Positions 1 to 6,666 of a DNA stretch of 35,588 nucleotides are shown piece by piece; the first letter of the stretch is position 1; each line of letters begins with the position of its first letter. The notes beneath the pieces are model-generated. The model was not told the DNA's origin, searched no databases, and saw nothing but the letters and a program-made list of their open reading frames with translations. Source of the stretch: Flavobacteriales bacterium (lineage in GTDB: Bacteria; Bacteroidota; Bacteroidia; Flavobacteriales_H; GCA-2746335); assembly GCA_002746335.1 (NCBI GenBank), contig NVWW01000024.1, positions 4,658 to 40,245 of the forward strand, in the 5' to 3' direction. The translations under genes were made by a program, and so were the position numbers.

Positions 1-962
1 TTCCACACGGGTGGGTTGGTGGCACAGGCATCAAGAAAGGAATAAAGCGGAGATACGCGAAAACAATGTAGGGGAGCCAACCAGCGGTAGCCAACACCAA
101 TGGAATCGCTGAGGTTTTTTACAGCGTGCCAGTAAAAAGGAGGGTTCCACAGCACATCGCCCGGTTTTAGCAGCGCTTCATAACAATCAATATACCTGAA
201 CAGCTTGTAGTGTGGCTCATAGTTTAAGGTAAAGGGGTCGAAAGGGCCGTCTTCGCTTTTGTAATGGGCATTTCGGTAAACATTCCTAATTGGTTCAGGA
301 TCAATTACGGGCACATAGTAATTGGGATACATCATCCACTTTTTTTCACCATAAACCTGCACGAAAAGGTTGCCCTGGTTGGCATTGTGCAATGGTGTAT
401 CGGTATGCTTTGCACCAATGAAAACCTGAAATGCTTCAAAGAGTGAAAATTTATTTTTTCTTTCGCTCAACCATTTGAAGTCAAAATCCTTGATGTGTTC
501 GGGATGGCGTTCGAGCAAAGGGTAAAAACGGTAATATTCGTTCACACCTTCTTTAATCTGTTCAATGATTTCTTTTAGGGTTAATTCTCTATAGCCCGCT
601 TGCATTTGTTTTGTGTTTGCGATCACAATGCGGTCATCACCGTGCAATTCCTCAAAGTAATCAAGCGACCAATTTTTGCAGCAATCCCAGTTTTTGGCCG
701 CACCCTCAAAGATTACCGGCTTCCCGGGCTTTAGGTAATGCTCTCTGAATTCTTTCAAGCTGAGGTCATGCCTGCGGTCAATCTGCATTAATTGCCCTTC
801 TCCATTTGCTTCGAGTGTTTTGCGAAGTTTGGAGAAGAATTTACTACGCCCACTGCCAAGGGCTTTGAATACATTTTTTCTGCCGATAAAATGATCGAGA
901 AATTGGTAGATGCCGTACTGTGTGCGCTGCGATGAGCTGATATTGCGTTTGAAATCCTGCAT
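1..962 (-). CDS. Cupin-like (JmjC/cupin_8) domain protein, 3' end cut by window edge
   Basis: This reading frame was translated by hand; it is open from an ATG at 962-960 to the window edge (320 codons seen). Residues 60-300 resemble cupin_8/JmjC-type 2-oxoglutarate/Fe(II) oxygenases: a KPVIFEGAAKNW entry strand, the HTDTPLHNANQGNLFVQVYG core (about 186-205), a KKW lysine at 208, and the distal PGDVLWNPPFYWHAV strand with His279. The family's usual HxD iron motif reads H192-N193-A194 here, so one expected iron ligand is missing and catalysis is uncertain. The start lies one base after the stop of the upstream membrane-protein gene (TGA-A-ATG), so the two are probably co-transcribed and translationally coupled. 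The substrate cannot be told. Family call is fairly safe; hydroxylase activity is inference. Confidence 0.8.
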   Translation of the reverse strand, partial: MQDFKRNISSSQRTQYGIYQFLDHFIGRKNVFKALGSGRSKFFSKLRKTLEANGEGQLMQIDRRHDLSLKEFREHYLKPGKPVIFEGAAKNWDCCKNWSLDYFEELHGDDRIVIANTKQMQAGYRELTLKEIIEQIKEGVNEYYRFYPLLERHPEHIKDFDFKWLSERKNKFSLFEAFQVFIGAKHTDTPLHNANQGNLFVQVYGEKKWMMYPNYYVPVIDPEPIRNVYRNAHYKSEDGPFDPFTLNYEPHYKLFRYIDCYEALLKPGDVLWNPPFYWHAVKNLSDSIGVGYRWLAPLHCFRVSPLYSFLDACATNPPVW

Positions 963-963
963 T

Positions 964-2568
964 TCAAATATTTATTTGCCGAATAGTTTTTTCTTCGAGT
1001 TTGACAGGCTTTCCTTTAACATTAAAATATTTTACAAAAATAACACGCAGCTGCACCACTTTTTCATCGGGCTGCAAATATTTTTGATTTTCAGCATGCA
1101 TCACATGTGCCGGAGCAGCAATTAGATTTACAGTATGCTTCTCCATTCTTTTATTAAGGGTTTTGAAATATTTCCGAATAAATGAATCAAAATCATTTGC
1201 CTTTTGTTCATCAAAATAATTCTTCCCTAACGTTTTTTCGACTTCGCCAATTTTTTCAGAATTTGTTTGCCTTATTGCCCTCGCGGTTTGATAAGCGGGA
1301 GTATAACCAAAGCCCGAAACAGGCAGCAACGATTCGTTCACCAAATACAGCAAGGCGTCATACTGAAAGTATTGGTCAAATGGTTTGAAGTCGTTTTTAT
1401 TCATCGGATAAATTTTACCGCTTTCGCCCACTGCCTCGTAGCTGAAAAACTGGGTGAAAGGTGTATCATGCCAACTGATTTTCAAAGGGCTGAAAAAGAA
1501 AAAAGCTATTGCGATTATGCATAATGACAGCCGGAAATTGCTTTTGCTAAACAATTCGTCAAGAAAATTTTTGGGAAGCAACAGCAGCAAAGCGATGAGG
1601 GCCGCATCAACCAGCATCCATTTCCAGAAAAAGAGGCCGGTAAGAGCAAAAATGCTTTCGTGCATAATAATTATGCCAAGCAAGATGAAAATTGAAACTT
1701 TTTTTCGGAATAAGATAAAAAGAGCTGACAGTTCGATGGCAATAACGATGAGTTGCAGCAAAACGCTGTATTCATTGGCAAAACTGATTACCCCATTGCT
1801 TACAGGCCAGCCTCTTAGGGAGCAATTGGTAAGTAAATCTCCCAAATTGTTTGACACTGCCCAAGTATCTGAAAAGGGGCTGTTGAAGAGCTTTTTGACT
1901 CCGGAAAAGAAATAATTCGATGCAAGTAGGCAGCAGGTGAGCAATAGCAAGTTAACAGCACGAAGATTGAAAATAATCCTGAACAGCAAATAGCAATAGA
2001 ACATAATGAGCAAATCGAAGAGCAGCCGGATGTCAAACAAAGGAAACCCGCCAACTGGAAAATCGAATTGGGAGCGGAAAAGCAACGCAAGCACAGTAAA
2101 GGGACTGACAAACAAAGGGTGATAAAAAACAAGCAACGCGAGAACTAACAATAACAGCCTGTCTGCTTCATGGCCGTTGTCTATATAATAGTTGTAATCA
2201 TAGCTTTCCAGAAACCATAAAAGCACGGCCGTAATTGCCAATACAAACCATCTGAAATAATTTCCCGCTTCTATCTGGTTCCACTTTATCTTTCTGTAAA
2301 ACAGGCATAAGGGAAGCAGCAGGAGGGCAAACACGAAAGCAGGAACAAAAACGCTGAGGTAGTTTGCCAATATCGAAAAAGAATAATACGATTCATGCAG
2401 TTGGTTCGCAAAATCAATGTGCAGTGTAGTTTGTGAAAAGCCCAAACGCCCTTCATAAAAGACCTGAAAAAAAACGGTGTGAAAAACAAAATACACCGGA
2501 AGCATGAGCAGTGTGGCGAAGGCCGGCCGCTGCTGGATAGAGCGGATAAGTTGCTTTAGAGCGATCAT
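964..2568 (-). CDS. Polytopic membrane protein, possibly HTTM-like
   Basis: A 534-residue protein starting at ATG 2568. About ten hydrophobic segments fill residues 18-370, followed by a soluble C-terminal domain of about 160 residues. The stretch with SLRGWPVSNG, FANEYS and then HESIFALTGLFFWKW is reminiscent of the HTTM (vitamin-K-dependent carboxylase-like) membrane fold, but I cannot confirm this without a profile search; a generic membrane protein of unknown function is the safe call. It is the first gene of a leftward pair with the cupin-like gene, whose start codon lies one base beyond its stop. Upstream is an 865-bp gene-free region, so its promoter should lie just right of 2568; none with a good consensus was seen. 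Confidence 0.75.
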   Translation of the reverse strand: MIALKQLIRSIQQRPAFATLLMLPVYFVFHTVFFQVFYEGRLGFSQTTLHIDFANQLHESYYSFSILANYLSVFVPAFVFALLLLPLCLFYRKIKWNQIEAGNYFRWFVLAITAVLLWFLESYDYNYYIDNGHEADRLLLLVLALLVFYHPLFVSPFTVLALLFRSQFDFPVGGFPLFDIRLLFDLLIMFYCYLLFRIIFNLRAVNLLLLTCCLLASNYFFSGVKKLFNSPFSDTWAVSNNLGDLLTNCSLRGWPVSNGVISFANEYSVLLQLIVIAIELSALFILFRKKVSIFILLGIIIMHESIFALTGLFFWKWMLVDAALIALLLLLPKNFLDELFSKSNFRLSLCIIAIAFFFFSPLKISWHDTPFTQFFSYEAVGESGKIYPMNKNDFKPFDQYFQYDALLYLVNESLLPVSGFGYTPAYQTARAIRQTNSEKIGEVEKTLGKNYFDEQKANDFDSFIRKYFKTLNKRMEKHTVNLIAAPAHVMHAENQKYLQPDEKVVQLRVIFVKYFNVKGKPVKLEEKTIRQINI

Positions 2569-2698
2569 TTAAGGGCTAAAATTGCAACTATTTTTGTTTC
2601 CATACCTTTCGGTAATAGTTTCTTTTCATTCCTTTTTAAAAACGACCGCGTACAGCAAGCTGACGGATATTGTGCATGGCATGCGCGGGCGTTGGCCC

Positions 2699-2717
2699 GT
2701 CAAATCGCGGAGCGTGT
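2699..2717. repeat. Dispersed 19-bp repeat, left copy
   Basis: GTCAAATCGCGGAGCGTGT, exact match to 9653-9671 in the same orientation. The two copies bracket about 6.95 kb holding the nuclease cassette and the T9SS genes. Confidence 0.8.
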
Positions 2718-2789
2718 GTGGGCCTCCTTGCGGGGAGAAGATCGATTTGACTTGATTTTTTTGATACTTTTTTGTCAGGAAAAAAGTAT

Positions 2790-2850
2790 GGCACGCGCAC
2801 CAATTTCTTACGCGCTGGCCGGCTCAAACATCCACCGGATGTTTGCCCTT
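2790..2850. repeat. 61-bp direct repeat, copy 1
   Basis: Begins GGCACGCGCACCAATTTC and matches 3134-3194 at all but two positions (C/T in the GGCYGGCTC part, G/A after the hairpin). It contains an 8-bp inverted repeat, AAACATCC-ACC-GGATGTTT, at 2826-2844. The conserved stem suggests the unit is a structured, dispersed repeat. Confidence 0.85.
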
Positions 2851-3133
2851 GATCCAAGAAAAAGAACACTCGAAAGAAACTGTGGCAAAACAAGCTTTAC
2901 TACATCAACCACTTGATGGACAGTAGTTTCTTTCATTCCTTTTTTAGAAAAAGGAACACAAAAATCGGAAAACCTGAATACCATCACACTTGCTCGCTCA
3001 TTCTACCACTGGCAGAATGCCGCGTTTTTGCTTCGCACATACCAGCCCTGCTTGCCGCAAAAACCCCTACACACATGCGCAGCGCCAGGTTTTCCATTGA
3101 CCCACCCGCGTCAACTTGACGGATATTGTGCAT

Positions 3134-3194
3134 GGCACGCGCACCAATTTCTTACGCGCTGGCTGGCTCAAACATCCACCGGATGTTTACCCTT
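3134..3194. repeat. 61-bp direct repeat, copy 2
   Basis: Second copy of the unit at 2790-2850. Its hairpin AAACATCC-ACC-GGATGTTT lies at 3170-3188. It is preceded by GACGGATATTGTGCATGGCA, also present at 2662-2681, so in this copy two modules that are about 110 bp apart in the first copy are adjacent. Confidence 0.85.
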
Positions 3195-3276
3195 CAGCTA
3201 AGAAAAAGAACAAGAAAATTTGGGCATAAAATAAAATTTCGACATCTATTTTAGCACGAAACAGGAGGTAAACACT

Positions 3277-3302
3277 AAAAAACAGGGTTTTCCCTGTTTT
3301 TT
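3277..3302 (+). terminator. Rho-independent terminator-like hairpin, no clear upstream gene
   Basis: An 11-bp perfect stem, AAAAAACAGGG (3277-3287) with CCCTGTTTTTT (3292-3302), loop TTTT. It has the U-tract and A-tract of a bidirectional terminator, but no gene ends just upstream on the plus strand, and the gene ending leftward starts far away at 2568. It may shield the nuclease gene from read-through or mark a lost gene. Confidence 0.7.
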
Positions 3303-3409
3303 ATTTCAACTATTTTGATGTCTTTTGGCATTAGTAAGATAAGTAAATAAAACCGGTTATAAGGGCTTAATATATAAGGTGTGTAAACGGCATATGCTCT
3401 TTATACAAA

Positions 3410-3424
3410 CGTTGGCTGTAATTA
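3410..3424 (+). repeat. Left border repeat of the nuclease gene
   Basis: CGTTGGCTGTAATTA, ten bases before the nuclease ATG. Twelve of 15 bases match 4911-4925, just after the same gene, in the same orientation and 1,501 bp away. The pair resembles the borders of a single-gene cassette; no classical attC core (GTTRRRY) is present. Confidence 0.5.
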
Positions 3425-3433
3425 GAAAAAAGA

Positions 3434-4882
3434 ATGAAACTGAATCAATTAGAACCCCAGAAGTTTTCTGAATATTTCAAGCTTAATCAGAATAATGAAT
3501 TCGATTTTGTTGACATCTATGCGTACCAAGATATTCCACTTTTCCTTGACCCGTTTGGAATTTCAGCTATGGGGACAAGATGGGCTAAAGAATGTGAAAG
3601 TCAAATCGCAACTTATTTTCAATATTTAATTGATTGCATAAACACAGGTGATAAAAGAACAACAACAAGGCTACTAAATGCTTTGCACGAAGTAAATGAG
3701 ATAGCTTTAGGTTATTCTTCAGGGGTGCCACAAGGACGTGGAATTGGAGGTAAACAAGCCCAGCAGATTCAAAGGTCATTTGAAACAAGTGAAGCTGCAA
3801 AAAGCGGAGACATAAAAGACATCGCTGACTGTGCTATTTTAATTCCCGGAATCAGTCGAGATAAAATTTCTGATATAACTGCCAATATTTTGAAAAGGAA
3901 ATTAGTAGAGTATACTCAGAGACAATGTGAAAAATATAATATTCCGACAGAAAAAGTAGCAATAAATAACGCATTTGACTATGATACTTTTCAGTTTACG
4001 AGTTACTTTTCCAAACTACCTGTTATAGATGGACACGCTAAAATATTATTACCTATAAGTTCGGTTCGTCAAGACCCAGAGCTGAGTAAAAACAAGTACT
4101 ATAGAAATTTCGTCTTGGAATTTCTTAAAGCGGAACATCAGCATGCTGGTGATGCCCTTTCAACTGTTCTCAGAAATGGTAGCGTTGTGGTTCGAATTAT
4201 GGACTTAAAAGAAAAGTATCCAATGAATGTTGATTTTCTCTATCAGTTTTCAAAGAGTCATCCTAAGGTGCTTGAAAAATATAAGTCTGAACTACGAAGA
4301 ACTGCCATTAAAAAAGGGAAAGCACAACTCAAAACTCAAAGAAAAATACTGAACTCTATAGAAAGAAGAGCCATAATGGAATCTATCAAAACTGGTCGTG
4401 ATGACGCAACGCGGTTTCATAAAATTGCCTACGATAATCTTATCCATATATTATCAGGTAGAGCCTCTAACCCTTTGATGGAAAAAGAAATAAATGAAGG
4501 GCGTAAAAGGATCGATATCATTTTTAACAACTCTGATAAAAAAGGATTCTTCCATTTACTTAATACAAAATATCATGTCAAATGCCCTAAAATAATTGTT
4601 GAATGTAAAAACTATGGTAAGGAAATTGGAAATCCAGAAGTAGACCAAATAAATGGAAGACTAAATGACAACAGGGGGCGATTTGGAATTATTGTTTGTC
4701 GGTCAATTGAAGATAAGCCTCGACTACTCTCAAGATGCAAAGACTTATTGAATGACAATAGAAACTATGTGGTTGTTTTGGAAGACAAAGACATCATTCA
4801 ACTTTTGGAATACCGAGATAAAATCCAGGAGCAAGAAATTGATGATTTTTTTGAGAGAAAAATAGACCAAATAATAATGTAA
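3434..4882 (+). CDS. Orphan PD-(D/E)XK restriction-endonuclease-like protein
   Basis: A 482-residue protein with ATG start after an A-rich leader. The C-terminal third has the order expected of a PD-(D/E)XK nuclease core: a glutamate-bearing helix (EKEINEGRKR, about 350-359), D361 in RIDIIF, E390-x-K392 in IIVECKNY, and a Mrr-like Q405 in VDQINGRL, then a strand GIIVCRS. Residues 1-300 are an unrecognised, mostly helical region with the marks DIPLFLDP (33-40) and a glycine-rich GVPQGRGIGG (97-106). No methyltransferase, specificity subunit or helicase gene is adjacent. The gene is visibly AT-richer than the housekeeping part and sits between imperfect direct repeats. DNA cleavage is inferred from motifs; a role in phage or plasmid defence is a guess from family habits. 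Confidence 0.75.
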   Translation: MKLNQLEPQKFSEYFKLNQNNEFDFVDIYAYQDIPLFLDPFGISAMGTRWAKECESQIATYFQYLIDCINTGDKRTTTRLLNALHEVNEIALGYSSGVPQGRGIGGKQAQQIQRSFETSEAAKSGDIKDIADCAILIPGISRDKISDITANILKRKLVEYTQRQCEKYNIPTEKVAINNAFDYDTFQFTSYFSKLPVIDGHAKILLPISSVRQDPELSKNKYYRNFVLEFLKAEHQHAGDALSTVLRNGSVVVRIMDLKEKYPMNVDFLYQFSKSHPKVLEKYKSELRRTAIKKGKAQLKTQRKILNSIERRAIMESIKTGRDDATRFHKIAYDNLIHILSGRASNPLMEKEINEGRKRIDIIFNNSDKKGFFHLLNTKYHVKCPKIIVECKNYGKEIGNPEVDQINGRLNDNRGRFGIIVCRSIEDKPRLLSRCKDLLNDNRNYVVVLEDKDIIQLLEYRDKIQEQEIDDFFERKIDQIIM

Positions 4883-4883
4883 A

Positions 4884-4918
4884 AACTACTGGCAACAAAT
4901 TGCAAAATGCCGTTAGTT
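4884..4918 (+). other. Imperfect hairpin after nuclease gene, attC-like in shape
   Basis: AACTA (4884-4888) pairs with TAGTT (4914-4918) and GGCA (4891-4894) with TGCC (4908-4911), separated by a 2x2 mismatch, around a 13-nt AT-rich loop. The shape, two short stems with a bulge right after a stop codon, recalls attC cassette sites, but the sequences do not fit the attC consensus. It might also be a weak terminator lacking a U-tract. Confidence 0.35.
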
Positions 4919-4925
4919 GCAATTA
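4911..4925 (+). repeat. Right border repeat of the nuclease gene
   Basis: CGTTAGTTGCAATTA, overlapping the right arm of the hairpin at 4884-4918. It is the imperfect partner of 3410-3424. Confidence 0.5.
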
Positions 4926-5029
4926 TTTTATTAATAAAACAAAAAACAATTAAACCATGAAAACAAAAACAAAACATCAAAAATCGAACTGAGCGAACAT
5001 AGAAATGAAACTATCCTTACTTTTAAACC

Positions 5030-5890
5030 GTGAAAAACTTTCCTTTCATACTGCTTTTGCTTTTTGCTGACTTTGGTTATTCCCAAAACCTAATACCCAA
5101 TGGTGATTTTGAGCTGGGGCCGGATAGCACTTCGGTTGGTTGGGAATTATGGGAAGAGTTGGATAGCACTTGTTCTGGTGGTGCAGGACCATACGACACA
5201 ACAATTAAAGGCCCTGACTTCTGGGTGATTACGGTGCCTTCTCCTGATAGAGTAGTTGAATGGGATAGTTGTTTTATACCTAATATATTAGCTGCTCAAT
5301 CGGGTGCTGCTTATGTTCATTTTGGGGGGTATGAAGCCGGTAAGACAACGTTGCTTTCTCCTTTGGAAAAAGATTCTTTATATCGTTTAAGCTATTATGT
5401 TATGGTAGATTTAGCATGTCCTTTAGGCCCGCCATCCCGAATAACATTTAGGTTTAATGGGGGCGATTCTGTTGTTTCCCCTATGTTTTATAATTCTCAA
5501 AACTGGGAATATTATGATACGATATTTACAGCTTCCGCCACATCTACAGAAATTGAAATAATAGGAAGCTGGCTCGCACTTTCTTGTGCCGGAGTTGACA
5601 ACATTAAATTAGAAAAAACAACTTCTAATTCAGTTAAGAATTATCAGAAAAATCAACAAGTGAAGGTTTATCCAAACCCTTCTCATGGTATTGTTCAAAT
5701 TGAAATAGGCCATAATATGCTAAAAGATATTAAGGTATTTGATGCGGTTGGTGATTTTAAGAAAGTTGTGCAAAAGCATGCTGGGAGTTCAATACAATTA
5801 GATTTTTCTTCATATCAGGCAGGAGTATATTTTATTTACATTAAAACAAACCAAAGCAATGTCATTAAAAAAGTTTTGTTAATCAAATAA
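5030..5890 (+). CDS. Secreted protein with T9SS type A sorting domain
   Basis: A 286-residue protein with a GTG start; an ATG at 5005 is out of frame and stops quickly. Residues 1-18 form a signal peptide (KNFPFILLLLFADFGYSQ). Residues 20-195 look like a jelly-roll carbohydrate-binding-like domain: NLIPNGDFE opening, AYVHFGGYEAG, and a closing GVDNIKLEK. Six cysteines could form disulfides. Residues 212-286 are a T9SS C-terminal sorting domain (VYPNPSHGIVQIE, then GVYFIYIKTNQ and basic KKVLLIK), so it is expected to cross the outer membrane and be anchored or released. It lies 18 bp before the large adhesin gene, likely in one operon. Specific ligand unknown. Confidence 0.85.
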   Translation: MKNFPFILLLLFADFGYSQNLIPNGDFELGPDSTSVGWELWEELDSTCSGGAGPYDTTIKGPDFWVITVPSPDRVVEWDSCFIPNILAAQSGAAYVHFGGYEAGKTTLLSPLEKDSLYRLSYYVMVDLACPLGPPSRITFRFNGGDSVVSPMFYNSQNWEYYDTIFTASATSTEIEIIGSWLALSCAGVDNIKLEKTTSNSVKNYQKNQQVKVYPNPSHGIVQIEIGHNMLKDIKVFDAVGDFKKVVQKHAGSSIQLDFSSYQAGVYFIYIKTNQSNVIKKVLLIK

Positions 5891-5908
5891 CACTAAAATT
5901 TTATCATT

Positions 5909-6655
5909 ATGAAAACACAAATTATCAGAGGTATCATTGCTGCAACAGCAATTACCTTGCAGCCCGATTTCATTTTTGCCCAGTGGCAACAAAGCAATGG
6001 AAACCCCTATAAATTCGGGAGAACTAAAACGGATATAGCTGCAATAGGAATTGGTGCTTTTCCCAATGGTACTGCAAATCCTCCCCTTTCTGCTCTGCAT
6101 ATTAATACTAATCCACCTTTTCCACCCGCAACTGGTTTTTTCAGCCTAGGCGAAGTATTCCGCACTGTTGGCCCTTCTACCGAAACCAATGCCTGGCGCA
6201 TGCTTTCTGGCACAGGTACAGGCACCGAAAAGTTCGTTTTATTTAATCCCGCCAGCAGCGATAACGTCTTCCTCCGCTCCTCGGTGAGCGGAGCCAACAT
6301 GCAGTTCCAAACCACCCTCACCGTTTTTGGAAACCCTATTCCCCTTACGCGCATGACCATTACCGATGGTTTATTTGGCATGGTAGGCATCGGCAACGGC
6401 TTCACCAACCCCCAGTCGCAACTCCATATTAACGATGGCGATTTCCCTACCTACACCCAAATTACCAACACCAACACGGGTCCTAATGCCGATGACGGCT
6501 TCAGGGTAGGTATAGATGCCGATGGCGTGGCCGAGCTGCGCCAGCAGGAAAATTTTGGCTTCAACTTCTACACCCAAAATCCCAACACGCTGAAAATGAC
6601 CCTCACCGCAACAGGCGATCTCAACATCACCACTGCCAATAAGGGCACCAAATAG
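5909..6655 (+). CDS. N-terminal fragment of tail-fibre-like T9SS adhesin (frameshifted)
   Basis: 248 codons ending at TAG 6653-6655. Residues 1-24 are a signal peptide ending FAQ. The rest has the repeated lead of phage-tail-fibre-like proteins (GIGAFPNGTANPPLSALHIN, later GMVGIGNGFTNPQSQLHIN), and the same pattern continues in the next frame as GIGTSSPQSKLDI. The final residues read ITTANKGTK; inserting one base after 6646 would give ANKGYQIAGNYVLRHAG and run straight into the next frame. I therefore read it as the front part of a single gene of about 1,225 codons. If the shift is real, this fragment would be exported by Sec but lacks the sorting domain. Confidence 0.85.
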   Translation: MKTQIIRGIIAATAITLQPDFIFAQWQQSNGNPYKFGRTKTDIAAIGIGAFPNGTANPPLSALHINTNPPFPPATGFFSLGEVFRTVGPSTETNAWRMLSGTGTGTEKFVLFNPASSDNVFLRSSVSGANMQFQTTLTVFGNPIPLTRMTITDGLFGMVGIGNGFTNPQSQLHINDGDFPTYTQITNTNTGPNADDGFRVGIDADGVAELRQQENFGFNFYTQNPNTLKMTLTATGDLNITTANKGTK

Positions 6656-6666
6656 CTGGCAATTAC

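Larger units (their letters stand above)
2569..3433. other. Gene-free repeat-rich intergenic region
   Basis: About 865 bp without a convincing gene; short open frames here have no family features and lie across repeats. It holds a 21-bp repeat (2661-2681 and 3117-3137), a 61-bp direct repeat (2790-2850 and 3134-3194), fragments also found at 9631-9671, a 5-bp GC hairpin near 2687-2700, and a strong terminator-like hairpin at 3277-3302. The last 130 bp is AT-rich and leads into the nuclease gene. It looks like a graveyard of dispersed intergenic repeats or a decayed gene. Confidence 0.7.

Noticed and set aside
2692-3119. Short plus- and minus-strand open frames in the gap before the nuclease.
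   Set aside because: They cross direct repeats, show no domain, and are not likely coded.
3410-4925. A classical integron cassette.
   Set aside because: No GTTRRRY core at either border and no integrase in the window; only a cassette-like shape remains.
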